Source: RECM01 sp047921215
GTDB taxonomy: Bacteria > Bacteroidota > Rhodothermia > Balneolales > Cyclonatronaceae
DNA length: 64,000 bases
Assembly: GCA_047921215.1 (NCBI GenBank)
Contig: JBLRWO010000019.1
Location: 12,348-76,347 of the forward strand
Direction of reading: 5' to 3'
Part shown: positions 35,768-45,324 of the stretch, piece by piece
How the letters are laid out: each line of letters opens with the position of its first letter
Numbering within the stretch: position 1 is the stretch's first letter
The notes under the pieces: model-generated
Database searches by the model: none
The model's input: the letters and a program-made list of their open reading frames with translations, nothing else
What the model was told of the DNA's origin: nothing
Made by a program: the position numbers and the translations under genes

Positions 35768-37078
35768 CTACCTGGTTATATCAGAACTGATGTTTAACAG
35801 TCTGTCCGCATTTAGTTGCAGATCCCTGTAATAGACCAGTGTATAATATTCCTGCCGGGAGTCGGCAAAACTGTCTGCGAGTCTTAAGTCGTCAATGAAC
35901 CGGCCTTCCACAAGCACATATTTATAGTCGTAGGAACCTTCTTTTATCAGGATGCTGGCTGTGAACTGATCTGATTCAGGGTTATAGCGCATTCTGTTGT
36001 TATCAGATACTCCCCAATTGGAAAAGGGGCCGGTAACGTATATGCGGCTATCGGTGCCAAGATTAACAGGGCGGTCAAGAACAAATTCAACACGGGCATA
36101 CCGTGCATCCTGTCTGGTTTCCGGACGTCCGTACCGGTTACTGCCCAGATTTGACGGGTTAACCCTAAAATTAATCACATCCCTGTCACGCACAACCGCG
36201 GGAGGTTCTGTATCTTTTCTGACCTCAATAAAGTCTGTTGGCAGATCATCAATATCCTGCATGATGAGTGGCATGAATTCATAACGTCCCGGAAAAGCAT
36301 CATCGCGTGGCACGTGCATTCGAATTCGGTCCGATTCGCTTATATCCCTGATGGTAGCCTGTTGTAATCTCCCCCAGAACTGATTCTGTACAAAGTAAAT
36401 GGAAATATCCTGATCAGGCATTAAAACAAATTCGGGCAGTATATAGGTTGCAAAAGGTTGATGGTGCAGGAAATGATAAGACTCCAGCCCGTACACCTCC
36501 TCTATGGCTGTCTCAATTGATCCCTGATCTTCATAGAGCATGAAAGGTACTGAAAAAAGCAGATCACCGGTCCGGTAGTCCTCAATGTGGAGCAGGTAAT
36601 TTCCGCTTATCTGGAAACTGAAATTCCGGTTCGGAAACCGGTAAGTATACTGCATGTAATTGGGTGCAACTGATGTGCTCTGAACAGGATCGGAAATATA
36701 GTCGGTTAGTTGTCCGCGCATGTAAAAACCGTCGAATAGGTTGCTTGCACTCCAGTCGCTGTTCCGGTGTTCGGCCCTTACAGTGAACATATCGGAGTTG
36801 TTGCTCAGGTGATCAAAACGCAGGGTGAGCATTTCCCCGGATGATGGTTTTATTATTGGCGCCGTGCCTGGATTTGTGCCGCTGAAAATTTGGATACTGC
36901 GGAATTCCTCGCCCGGAAATTTCTGTGCCTGAATGGTAAAACTGTTTTCAGGCAACGGAGGGCCGGAGCGTTGCGCACGGCTGCTCTCCGTCATTGCTTC
37001 GCGTGTTGAGCACCCTGACAATACAATAAGTATGAGAAGTATGAGCAGGTTAGATATCGATTCTACCTTCAAAAACAA
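35768..37078 (-). CDS. DUF5103 protein, type IX secretion plug-type
   Basis: A 436-residue lipoprotein (lipobox VLSGC, Cys23). The body matches DUF5103: IQIFSGTNPGTAPIIKPSSGEMLTLRFDHL, NSDWSASNLFDGFYMRGQLTDY, YRFPNRNFSFQISGNYLLHI and the C-terminal ASILIKEGSYDYKYVLVEG. In Bacteroidota this family includes the plug protein that closes the SprA translocon of the type IX secretion system from the periplasmic side. It is the last gene of a ccmB-holB-dapF operon, overlapping dapF by 29 bp. No other secretion gene is in the window, so the secretion role is inferred from family. Confidence 0.83.
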   Translation of the reverse strand: MFLKVESISNLLILLILIVLSGCSTREAMTESSRAQRSGPPLPENSFTIQAQKFPGEEFRSIQIFSGTNPGTAPIIKPSSGEMLTLRFDHLSNNSDMFTVRAEHRNSDWSASNLFDGFYMRGQLTDYISDPVQSTSVAPNYMQYTYRFPNRNFSFQISGNYLLHIEDYRTGDLLFSVPFMLYEDQGSIETAIEEVYGLESYHFLHHQPFATYILPEFVLMPDQDISIYFVQNQFWGRLQQATIRDISESDRIRMHVPRDDAFPGRYEFMPLIMQDIDDLPTDFIEVRKDTEPPAVVRDRDVINFRVNPSNLGSNRYGRPETRQDARYARVEFVLDRPVNLGTDSRIYVTGPFSNWGVSDNNRMRYNPESDQFTASILIKEGSYDYKYVLVEGRFIDDLRLADSFADSRQEYYTLVYYRDLQLNADRLLNISSDITR

Positions 37079-37874
37079 ATTCAGCTGGTCCTTTCAGAGT
37101 GAGTTTAGAGTAATTCCCTGATTTCTGGTTATAAAAAAAACTGATATTAAGATGTCCGCCGTCACATTCTGCGGTGTATTGCTCCTGTTCTGGTTTCTCG
37201 GGATTAAGTGAATGAGCTGCTATTGCCGACGCAATGGCGCCGGTGCCACAGGCCAGGGTAAGGTTTTCAACTCCCCGCTCATACGTGCGCAGGCGAATGC
37301 GATTACCCGGTTTTATGGACATGAAGTTCACATTGGTACCTGTCGGGCTGAATAATGACGAATGACGCAGTTCACTCCCAAGATGTATCAGATCGGAATC
37401 ACGATCAAGTAGTTCGGAATTGCTTTTGAGTACAATGTGTTCGGTTCCCGTATGTATCTGATATAAATCCCCATACGAAGATTCATTTAAAAGTCTGACC
37501 CTGGTTTCAACCGGGAACTGAATAGTTACTGTGTTTTCGTCTACTATGGCATGATACACATCTTTTCCCACCCGGAATGTATGCCTGGTGTTGAAACCCA
37601 GTTTACAGGCAAAAAGAGCTAAACATCTGGCTCCGTTTCCGCACATTCCGGCATCACTTCCGTCGGCATTTTTATAAATCATGTGGTATGCGGTTACGTC
37701 GTCATCCTGTAATAAGAGTACACCGTCGGCCCCGATGCCAAATTTGCGGTCACAAAGTCCCGGTATCTTTTGTGTAAATAATCCCGGATCGAAAAGCCGT
37801 TTCCTGTTGTCGATAACGATAAAATCGTTGCCTGCACCATGCATTTTTGAGAACGTGATTCGATATACTGCCAT
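37050..37874 (-). CDS. dapF: Diaminopimelate epimerase
   Basis: Interconverts LL- and meso-diaminopimelate for lysine and peptidoglycan synthesis. The start at 37874 gives MAVYRITFSKMHGAGNDFIV, the family N-terminus, and 274 residues; the frame extends further upstream but would overlap holB. The catalytic Cys pair is in MCGNGARC (Cys78) and LACGTGAIAS. It is 4 bp downstream of holB and overlaps the plug gene start by 29 bp, both signs of a coupled operon. Confidence 0.95.
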   Translation of the reverse strand: MAVYRITFSKMHGAGNDFIVIDNRKRLFDPGLFTQKIPGLCDRKFGIGADGVLLLQDDDVTAYHMIYKNADGSDAGMCGNGARCLALFACKLGFNTRHTFRVGKDVYHAIVDENTVTIQFPVETRVRLLNESSYGDLYQIHTGTEHIVLKSNSELLDRDSDLIHLGSELRHSSLFSPTGTNVNFMSIKPGNRIRLRTYERGVENLTLACGTGAIASAIAAHSLNPEKPEQEQYTAECDGGHLNISFFYNQKSGNYSKLTLKGPAEFVFEGRIDI

Positions 37875-37878
37875 GGAA

Positions 37879-39090
37879 TTATCCTGCTGTATAGGTCGGC
37901 AGATGCTGCCAGGGCTCATCGCCGGGCAATGCCGTTTCCTGGCCACGCATCAGTGCGGTAAAACGATTTGCCAGCACGGTAAAAATGAGTTTTGGAGATA
38001 CATTCTGATAGAGAGTCCTTCGGGCGAAAGCTACGTGCTGCAGCATGGTGTCAAGTCGGGCATCGGTCAGCGAGCTGCAAAATTTCCGGATAATATCTGC
38101 CTGATCAGCATTAATGAGGGCTTGTGTATCTTCGCTCTGGGTGTAAACGATCAAATCGCGAATAAACATTTCAAGCATATTCAGTACGGAGACCTGTCCC
38201 TCAAGATTAAGATCACTCTGCCAGGAAGCTGCCGTTTGAATAATCATGACAGCATCATTGATATAGGCATATCTTAGAAACTGGATAACCGCCTGCCGGT
38301 TTTTTTTCAGGGTGGCAATATCGTAAAACCGGGTCATGGCATAATTGCCGCCTGCAATTCTCGACAGATAGGAAGCTTCATCTTCAGGTACGTTATCAAG
38401 ATTGATGAGCCCGTTTTTTATTTCAGACTGGCTGAGTGGTGGACAGTGCACAATCTGGCAGCGTGAGAGAATGGTGGGCAACAGGGCATTCGGATTGTCG
38501 GTAGTGAGTATGAACATCAGGTTTTCCCCAGGTTCCTCAAGCAGTTTGAGAAAGCCGTTGGCCACCTCCTTTCTCATCTTTTCAACATTAGTGATGATAA
38601 CAACATTTCTCCGGCCTTCATTGGGTTTGTAATAACACACTTTGCGTATTTCTTCATTAAAATACTTCACCGAGTAGAAAGAATTCCGGTTCTTACTGCT
38701 GTCATCGCCGGTAATAGAAGGCCGAAGGCCGAAGTCCACTATTTCGTACGGATCTTTAGAGAGCATGTCAATGCGTGTACGTAGCTCATCAAAACTTACC
38801 ATCGACGGCAGGGGCAGGAAAAGGTTTATATCCGGATGGCTGAACCACGATGATTTTTTTGAAAAGGCATGACCTTTCAGTTCGCTGAGGTGATCTACTC
38901 CATTTATGGCTTCGGCAAAGGCAAGCGCCAACGCTTTCTTACCGACTCCGGGTGGTCCGGCCAGCAGGTAGGCATGACTGATCCGACCCGATGCGAGTGA
39001 TCGGGAAAGTTGTGCCCGGGCTTTGACCTGCCCTACAATTCGGCGGTTTCCGAGATCAAATTCGTTGGAGGCGTAAAAAGATTCATTCAT
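37879..39090 (-). CDS. holB: DNA polymerase III delta' subunit
   Basis: Clamp-loader subunit of the replisome. The chosen start at 39090 (MNESFYASNEFD) gives 403 residues; the longer frame from 39135 would overlap ccmB by more than 50 bp. P-loop GPPGVGKK with a changed final residue, SRCQ sensor 1, and EKMRKEVANGFLKLLEEPG identify it. Zinc-binding Cys residues found in many delta' proteins are not seen. It overlaps the end of ccmB by 8 bases (ATGAATGA), so the two are translationally coupled. Confidence 0.91.
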   Translation of the reverse strand: MNESFYASNEFDLGNRRIVGQVKARAQLSRSLASGRISHAYLLAGPPGVGKKALALAFAEAINGVDHLSELKGHAFSKKSSWFSHPDINLFLPLPSMVSFDELRTRIDMLSKDPYEIVDFGLRPSITGDDSSKNRNSFYSVKYFNEEIRKVCYYKPNEGRRNVVIITNVEKMRKEVANGFLKLLEEPGENLMFILTTDNPNALLPTILSRCQIVHCPPLSQSEIKNGLINLDNVPEDEASYLSRIAGGNYAMTRFYDIATLKKNRQAVIQFLRYAYINDAVMIIQTAASWQSDLNLEGQVSVLNMLEMFIRDLIVYTQSEDTQALINADQADIIRKFCSSLTDARLDTMLQHVAFARRTLYQNVSPKLIFTVLANRFTALMRGQETALPGDEPWQHLPTYTAG

Positions 39091-39751
39091 ACCAGGTAAA
39101 GTCAAATAATAGAACCGACATGGTGAGGGTAACACCGCAAAATGAAAACAGGGCCAGTAACTCGCTCAGATATTGAGCGGCCGGTTCACCCTGTATGGCA
39201 GCGGTTGTGGTAGCGGATAAAAGCAGTATGAGTGGCAGTAACAGGGGCAGGGCAATAACAGCAAATATGGATCCCTTGCGGTTGGCCTGTGCAACCACAG
39301 CGCCAAGCAGTGTCGAGATTGAGGAAAACCCGATTATTCCGAATAAAAGGATGAGCACCATAAAAAACGGATTCCCGATCTCAATGCCACTCAGGAACCA
39401 GTAAGCCGACATTACCACAATGGTTACGAGTGTTGTAAACAGGAGATTATAAAAAAGTTTTCCTGTAAAAACAGCCAGACCTGTTACATTAAGACGAAGC
39501 AGGTCGAATGTTCCTTTATCCGTTTCCATTACGAAAGATCTTGAAAGACTGGCCATGGCCGCGAATAATAAGACAATCCAGCCGATGGCACCGCGTGCAG
39601 CAGGCGGCAGTTCCATGATTCTCACAGAGAAAAGAATGATCATCAGTGACGAGGCAACAAAGGCAAGCACGGTATTCAGTGCATATCTTGAGCGCAGTTC
39701 AGACTGCAGATCCTTCCTGAAAACAGCGCTGGCACTTTTGATAAATTGCAT
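39083..39751 (-). CDS. ccmB: Haem exporter subunit CcmB
   Basis: Membrane subunit of the CcmABC haem-handling ABC system for cytochrome c maturation. The 222-residue protein has six hydrophobic segments and the family motif SRSFVMETDKGTFDLLRL near residue 70-88. The C-terminus is LLFDFTWYE. CcmA and CcmC genes are not adjacent, which is common in Bacteroidota. It is the first gene of the reverse operon with holB, dapF and the plug gene. Confidence 0.9.
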   Translation of the reverse strand: MQFIKSASAVFRKDLQSELRSRYALNTVLAFVASSLMIILFSVRIMELPPAARGAIGWIVLLFAAMASLSRSFVMETDKGTFDLLRLNVTGLAVFTGKLFYNLLFTTLVTIVVMSAYWFLSGIEIGNPFFMVLILLFGIIGFSSISTLLGAVVAQANRKGSIFAVIALPLLLPLILLLSATTTAAIQGEPAAQYLSELLALFSFCGVTLTMSVLLFDFTWYE

Positions 39752-39831
39752 CCCCGAAATTAAACTGAATTTGCCATAAAAGCAGGAGAATTTAGCCTCA
39801 TTATGGAAACATTAAAATGTAACTCTTTCCC

Positions 39832-39864
39832 TTTGATAACTCGGTTGTGGAGTGAGTATATTTA
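39832..39864 (+). promoter_or_regulatory. Bacteroidota-type promoter of ptsN
   Basis: TTTG at 39832-39835 and TATATTTA at 39857-39864 are separated by 21 nt, matching the -33 TTTG and -7 TAnnTTTG pattern with one mismatch. The predicted start is about 28 nt before the ATG at 39898. Confidence 0.5.
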
Positions 39865-39897
39865 CACTGTAACTTATTTCCATGTAAATAAATATAA

Positions 39898-40359
39898 ATG
39901 AAAGTTTCGGATCTTCTGAACTCGGGGAATGTGTTCCATAATCTTGAAGCAGACTCTAAGGATGAACTTGTTAAGACGATGATTCACGCACTGTCTGAAC
40001 AACTCGGTAAAGAAAATACAATGCGTGCTACAAGAGCTGTGATGGAAAGGGAGTCGATCATGTCTACAGGCGTTGGGAAAGGCTTGGGAATACCTCACGC
40101 CAAAATCAATGGTATTGACCGGAATTTTGCTGTTTTTGCAAGACTTAAAAAACCCCTTGATTATGGTTCTATCGATGATCAGAAGGTCAACCTCGTATTT
40201 TTGCTCATTGGCCCTGACGGGCAAAGCAGTACCCACATCAAATTATTAAGCAGAATTTCCAGGCTCATGAATAATGATCATTTCCGATCGGCCATTCTAA
40301 GCGCCGGTTCAGCGGAGGAAATACTGGAAATCTATTCAAAAGAAGAATCCGGGATGTAA
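39898..40359 (+). CDS. ptsN: PTS EIIA-Ntr-like protein
   Basis: A 153-residue single-domain EIIA-Ntr-like protein. The active-site region MSTGVGKGLGIPHAK carries His67, the residue phosphorylated by NPr/EI-Ntr in the family. Homologues do not move sugar but sense nitrogen/carbon status and regulate potassium transport and sigma-54 pathways. No EI or HPr-like gene is in the window. The next genes are an NtrC-type regulator, folD and, in reverse, an antiporter with a C-terminal EIIA-like domain. Confidence 0.92.
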   Translation: MKVSDLLNSGNVFHNLEADSKDELVKTMIHALSEQLGKENTMRATRAVMERESIMSTGVGKGLGIPHAKINGIDRNFAVFARLKKPLDYGSIDDQKVNLVFLLIGPDGQSSTHIKLLSRISRLMNNDHFRSAILSAGSAEEILEIYSKEESGM

Positions 40360-40529
40360 TGATTTCCCGAATACGGTGTCTGGCCTAATGAGCCTGGCTG
40401 GCTACTATTTGTCATTATTTGTTCAGAAAACAGTCCCCCACATACACTATCCGTTTCGTAACATTGAGGCTCGGGTGTTATTAACATCATGCATATTATT
40501 GAACACGAACAGTCCTAACCGTTAAAGCC

Positions 40530-41903
40530 ATGTCGAGGCAGCTTAAGCTGAAAATTGTATTAACTGATGACGAAAGCAGCATTCGTAAAGCACTGCGTGA
40601 GATTCTGGAGTATGAAAATTACCAGGTTTTTGAAGCGGCCAGTGGTAAAGAATGCCTTGAGTTGATCGGCAGGGAAAACGTTGATCTGATGCTGCTTGAT
40701 ATAAAAATGCAGGGCATGGATGGAATGGAGGTCCTGGAAAAACTCAATGAACTGGGTTGCGATTTTCCGGTGATCATGCTTTCCGGACACGGCAACATCG
40801 ATGCAGCTGTACAAGCTACCAAGCTTGGCGCTTTCGATTTTCTGCAGAAACCTCCCGACCTGAACCGGTTGCTGATAAGTGTGAGAAATGCACTTGAAAA
40901 GCAGAGCCTGATTCTTGAAAATAAAAAAATGCGCCGGCACATATCAAAGGTCAGCGACATTATTGGTGAAACAGATCTGATCAGGAATATCCGGAATACG
41001 ATCAAAAAGGTAGCCCCGACCGAGGCAAGGGTGCTCATTACCGGAGAAAACGGTACCGGCAAAGAACTCGTGGCCCGATGGCTGCATGAATACAGCCGCA
41101 GAAACAACGGGCCATTTGTTGAAGTGAACTGTGCCGCCATACCTGCAGATCTTCTTGAAAGTGAACTTTTTGGTCATGAGAAAGGTGCCTTTACCGGTGC
41201 TTCCACCCGGCGAATTGGCAAGTTTGAACAGGCCGACGGAGGCACACTTTTCCTGGATGAAATCGGAGACATGAGCCCGGCATCCCAGGCTAAAGTACTG
41301 AGAGCCCTTCAGGAAAATGTCATAACCCGTGTTGGTGGTACCGAATCGGTTCATGTCGACGTCAGGGTGCTTTCAGCAACAAACAAGGATCTGAAAGAAG
41401 AGATTGCCGGTAATCGATTCCGGGAAGACCTTTTTCACCGGCTAAGCGTGATACCAATTCACGTGCCCCCCCTGCGTGACCGGCGTGATGATATTGAATT
41501 GCTGGCGCGGTTCTTCCTTGAGGAACTGGCCGGCCGCGACATCATTTTTACCGGTAAAAGTTTTTCAGACGGTGCCATTTCAAGATTAAAGGAATTTGAA
41601 TGGAGTGGCAATATCCGGGAACTGCATAATGTAGTCGAGCGTCTTGGAATACTTTCAACCGATAATGTAATTGATGCCGATACAATCGATATGCTATCCA
41701 TGAACAAGGCGGAAACAGACCAGTTTGAAGGAATGATTGCCGACTATGAGGATTTTCAGGAATTCAAGGAGGCTTCGGAAAATCTTTTCATTACCTACCA
41801 TCTGGAAAAGAATGACTGGAACATATCCCAGACAGCCGATAAAATCGGTATTCAGCGCAGTCATCTGTATAACAAAATGAAGAAATACCAAATTGAACGA
41901 TAA
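40530..41903 (+). CDS. Sigma-54-dependent response regulator (NtrC family)
   Basis: A 457-residue regulator. The receiver domain (about 1-120) has the phosphoacceptor Asp57 (LMLLDIKM), acidic pair DD13-14 and Lys107. The AAA+ domain has Walker A GENGTGKE (172-179), GAFTGA (219-224) for sigma-54 contact and Walker B TLFLDEIGD. A C-terminal Fis-type helix-turn-helix (NISQTADKIGIQRSHLYNKM) binds DNA. It resembles NtrX/NtrC. No partner histidine kinase is present, so the stimulus is unknown. Its stop codon overlaps the folD start (TAATG), suggesting cotranscription. Confidence 0.95.
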   Translation: MSRQLKLKIVLTDDESSIRKALREILEYENYQVFEAASGKECLELIGRENVDLMLLDIKMQGMDGMEVLEKLNELGCDFPVIMLSGHGNIDAAVQATKLGAFDFLQKPPDLNRLLISVRNALEKQSLILENKKMRRHISKVSDIIGETDLIRNIRNTIKKVAPTEARVLITGENGTGKELVARWLHEYSRRNNGPFVEVNCAAIPADLLESELFGHEKGAFTGASTRRIGKFEQADGGTLFLDEIGDMSPASQAKVLRALQENVITRVGGTESVHVDVRVLSATNKDLKEEIAGNRFREDLFHRLSVIPIHVPPLRDRRDDIELLARFFLEELAGRDIIFTGKSFSDGAISRLKEFEWSGNIRELHNVVERLGILSTDNVIDADTIDMLSMNKAETDQFEGMIADYEDFQEFKEASENLFITYHLEKNDWNISQTADKIGIQRSHLYNKMKKYQIER

Positions 41904-42790
41904 TGTCAGCTAGTATACTGGATGGTAAAATGGTCGCGGGGCTGCTAAGGGAGAATGTGACCCGTGATGTAAAAAGATGGGTTGATGCCGTTAATCGCAA
42001 ACCGCGGCTCCAGGTTATCCTTGTTGGCGATAATCCGGGATCACACACGTATGTTTCCGCAAAAACCAGGGCTTGTATTGAGGTGGGTATTGATTCTGAT
42101 ACCCTGATTCTGCCGGATACGGTCTCAGATAAGGAACTGAAAGAAACAATCAGACACTTCAACCGTGATCACGCGACTGACGGGATACTTGTGCAGTTGC
42201 CGCTTCCGCAGCATATTGATCCGATGTCGGTTATAGAAACCATTGATCACAGAAAAGATGTGGATGGCTTCCATCCCATGAACATAGGCCGTATGACAAC
42301 CGGTCAGCCCTGTTTTCGTCCCTGTACACCTGCCGGTATCTTTGAGATATTCAACCACTACAGCATCCAGACGAAAGGCAAGCATGCCGTAATGGTTGGA
42401 GCAAGTAATATTGTGGGTTCTCCAATGGCCATTCTGCTGTCACGTGAAAACGAAAGCAAGGCAACAACCACTATATGCCATAAATATACCCGTGACCTTA
42501 CCCGTCACACCATCGATGCCGATATCCTGATCGTGGCTGCAGGTTCGCCTGGGCTCATTACCGGACAGATGGTGAAGGAGGGTGTTGTGGTAATTGATGT
42601 GGGCATTAACAGGGTGGCCGATCACCAGTCAGAAAAAGGGTACCGGCTTACCGGTGATTGTGATTTTGCTTCGGTCAGGGAAAAAGCGAGCTGGATTACG
42701 CCGGTTCCCGGTGGGGTAGGGCCGCTGACCGTTGCAATGCTGATGAAAAATACGCTTCTGGCCGCAAAAAAATCGATCTATCCGGAATAA
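41903..42790 (+). CDS. folD: Bifunctional methylene-THF dehydrogenase/cyclohydrolase FolD
   Basis: Oxidises 5,10-methylene-THF and opens 5,10-methenyl-THF to 10-formyl-THF in one-carbon metabolism. The 295-residue protein carries the conserved Lys in YVSAKTRACIEVGI, the DGILVQLPLPQHID block, GASNIVGSP of the NADP-binding loop (usually GRSxIVGxP, here Ala at the second position), and PGGVGPLTVAML. It overlaps the regulator gene's stop by one base and converges on the antiporter gene with a 5-bp gap. Confidence 0.95.
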   Translation: MSASILDGKMVAGLLRENVTRDVKRWVDAVNRKPRLQVILVGDNPGSHTYVSAKTRACIEVGIDSDTLILPDTVSDKELKETIRHFNRDHATDGILVQLPLPQHIDPMSVIETIDHRKDVDGFHPMNIGRMTTGQPCFRPCTPAGIFEIFNHYSIQTKGKHAVMVGASNIVGSPMAILLSRENESKATTTICHKYTRDLTRHTIDADILIVAAGSPGLITGQMVKEGVVVIDVGINRVADHQSEKGYRLTGDCDFASVREKASWITPVPGGVGPLTVAMLMKNTLLAAKKSIYPE

Positions 42791-42795
42791 TCTGA

Positions 42796-45324
42796 TCAGG
42801 TAATTTCATCGTCAAGCGATAGGTTGGCTACACTGATAATCTTGTTTATTTCAATTAGATTTTTAGCATTTCTAATGCTGTTGATTGTCCCTGGCTGGCC
42901 TAGAAGCCTGGCCAGGTTGCCGAGAATATTGAGATTGCGCTGATCGGGAGTCTCCTCAGAGCTGAGAAGAAGGAATATAATGTTGGTATCCATGTTCAGG
43001 TTTGGGAAACGTATGCTGTCTTTGCTGATGCCAAGAAAAAGAGTGGGCTGTTTGATGTAGCGGGTTTTGTAGTGTGTCAGAACCACGCCTGGCAGCTCGC
43101 CAGACAGGTTATCAGGGGTTGCCTTCAGCACATTCATAATGATTTCACTGAGCCGTTCATCCGATTTGCCATCAAACCTGGAGGCCAGCATTTCCACGAG
43201 CATCTGCTTGGCTGTTATCCCTGCCTGATTCATGGCAATATTTTCGCGGGGAATAGCTGGTATAATATCTGATCCTTCAAAATGGATTCTGAATTCAGAC
43301 TGGTTTGTCTTTTCGGTCATTGCAGGATATATAGTAATAAAATTGAGTCCGGAATAACGGTTGGAAATGATTCGCGGCAATCGGTGAAATGAGTTGTGCC
43401 AGGCCAGGGTGCCCTCTCTGGTACTGAACAAAATGAAAAGGTCATCTTCTGCAAAGCGGGGCGCCGTACTGCGGATAACATCAGTCCAGTCATTCAACAA
43501 AAGCTCCTCTGTGACAATTTCCGGTTCTCTTTTGGTGAGTATTTCGCAAATACGCTTTGAATTTTGACGGGTGGCCGCCAGTAATATATCCGCTCCAAGC
43601 TGGTTACAAAGGTTCTGAATGGTCAGAATGGCGGTGTCAAACCCGGTTTCCCGGTCAATAAAAGGAGGAGCTGCCAGAATTACACGTTTAGTAGTGTTTA
43701 CCGGGTGTTCAATCTTGCTGACCAGTACCAGCTCGTCGCTCTGTTCGAGTAATCTGTCGAGTATGCTGCCGAAAATCTTCTGTTTGGCAGAGATTTGCCC
43801 GTTCCAGCCAATCACAATATCCGATATCCGAAGTTCCTTTACGGCTCTTAGTATACCATTGCTTATGTTCATGTCAACTCTGGTAACTGGTAATACCGGT
43901 ATGTCGGCTGCAGCAGCATGAACAACAGCATGACTGAGCATTTTCTCACTGGCGGCTACCTGTGAGTCAACTTTGTCACCATCACGCGCAACGGTGATGG
44001 GGAAAAGAGGCTCGTCTGAGTTTTTGCCCCGCATCATCATCGCTATATCCATAAGCGACTCGGCAGTTGCCGGATTGGCAAGTGGAACAAGAATTCGTTG
44101 AGGGGCCTCGGATGGATTGTAGGGCTTTGCCTCTTCCTGAAGTGCAACAGCCCTGCCGAAACGTTCAACCAGCCAGGGACCCGTAAGGCAGGTTATCAGA
44201 ATCATTAGTACAACAGCGTTTACTGCCATTTGATCAAAAAGGCCGATTTCAAATCCGACAAGCGTAACAGCAAGCGTTGCTGCAGCCTGCGGGCTTGACA
44301 GGCCGAAAACAGTAATCGTCTCTTCTTTGGTGTATCCGTATATAAGTCCGGTAATAACAGCACCCAGAAATTTGCCGGTGTAAACCAGGCCGGTAAATAC
44401 GGCAGCAAGTATCCAGACATCAACATCCTCAATCAGTACTCCGACATCAACAAGCATGCCAACGGATATCAGGAAAAAGGGGATAAATAAAGCGCTGCCA
44501 ACAAATTGCACCCTGCTCATAAGAGGGCTTGACTCAGGTACCAGCCGGTTCAGGGTTAACCCGGCCAAAAAAGCACCAATGATGGGAGCAAGTCCGACCA
44601 GATCCGCGATATATGCGGTGATAAATAAAAGTGCGACAAGGAATACAAATTCAACATTGGTCTCATTCCGGGAATCCCGGAAAAACCATCTTCCCAACCT
44701 CGGCAGACCCAGGGTTATAATCACGACATAGGCAGAAACCATACCGGCGAATGTTATCCAGAATGCAGGCCCTGTATTTCCAGTAACTGCTCCAGCGACT
44801 ACGGCAAGCACTACCAGCGAAAGTGAGTCGGTAATTATGGTGCCACCCATGGTCATGGTTATAGCCGTATTTTTGATGATGCCGAGACGGTTGGCAATCG
44901 GATAGGCTAAAAGCGTGTGTGAACCCACGATAGAACCGAGAAGGAGTGCGGTGAACAAACTGTAATCCAGCAGGTACAATCCGGCAGCTACTGCCAGCCC
45001 CTGGGGTATTAAAAATGAAAAAAGGCCGAATACAATGCTTCTGTTCCTCTGTTTCTCAAATTTGTTCAGATCGATGGATAACCCGGCCATGAACATCAGA
45101 TAGAGTAACCCTACGGTACCAAGCAATATCATGGTACTGTCTCGTTCCAGAAGCCCTGCAGCACTCGGCCCTGCAACAGTACCCGCGAGTATTAGCCCGA
45201 CCACACCGGGTATTCGGAGACGGTTGAACAGCAGAGGTACCAGCAGGATGATGAGCATTACAATGGCAAAAATCAGAACCGGGTCCTGAACAGGCAGTAC
45301 AAAATTGGAAAATAATTGTTTCAT
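42796..45324 (-). CDS. CPA2-type cation/proton antiporter with UspA and EIIA-like domains
   Basis: An 842-residue protein. Residues about 15-390 are a Kef/NapA-like CPA2 exchanger with multiple hydrophobic helices (VVGLILAGTVAGPSAAGLL, VGLAPIIGAFLAGLTLNRLV). Residues about 409-535 and 545-665 look like two UspA-type domains (RILVPLANP). Residues about 690-838 resemble a PTS EIIA type-2 domain: PGVVLTHYKT places His751 where EIIA has its phosphorylated His, followed by IIFLLLSSEE and NLARLLGQPGT. Predicted to move Na+ or K+ against protons. The EIIA-like tail and the ptsN gene 2.4 kb away suggest PTS-Ntr control, but this is inference. Confidence 0.87.
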   Translation of the reverse strand: MKQLFSNFVLPVQDPVLIFAIVMLIILLVPLLFNRLRIPGVVGLILAGTVAGPSAAGLLERDSTMILLGTVGLLYLMFMAGLSIDLNKFEKQRNRSIVFGLFSFLIPQGLAVAAGLYLLDYSLFTALLLGSIVGSHTLLAYPIANRLGIIKNTAITMTMGGTIITDSLSLVVLAVVAGAVTGNTGPAFWITFAGMVSAYVVIITLGLPRLGRWFFRDSRNETNVEFVFLVALLFITAYIADLVGLAPIIGAFLAGLTLNRLVPESSPLMSRVQFVGSALFIPFFLISVGMLVDVGVLIEDVDVWILAAVFTGLVYTGKFLGAVITGLIYGYTKEETITVFGLSSPQAAATLAVTLVGFEIGLFDQMAVNAVVLMILITCLTGPWLVERFGRAVALQEEAKPYNPSEAPQRILVPLANPATAESLMDIAMMMRGKNSDEPLFPITVARDGDKVDSQVAASEKMLSHAVVHAAAADIPVLPVTRVDMNISNGILRAVKELRISDIVIGWNGQISAKQKIFGSILDRLLEQSDELVLVSKIEHPVNTTKRVILAAPPFIDRETGFDTAILTIQNLCNQLGADILLAATRQNSKRICEILTKREPEIVTEELLLNDWTDVIRSTAPRFAEDDLFILFSTREGTLAWHNSFHRLPRIISNRYSGLNFITIYPAMTEKTNQSEFRIHFEGSDIIPAIPRENIAMNQAGITAKQMLVEMLASRFDGKSDERLSEIIMNVLKATPDNLSGELPGVVLTHYKTRYIKQPTLFLGISKDSIRFPNLNMDTNIIFLLLSSEETPDQRNLNILGNLARLLGQPGTINSIRNAKNLIEINKIISVANLSLDDEIT

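Noticed and set aside
40380..40500. Sigma-54 (-24/-12) promoter before the NtrC-type gene
   Set aside because: TGGC motifs occur, but no correctly spaced GC element was found.
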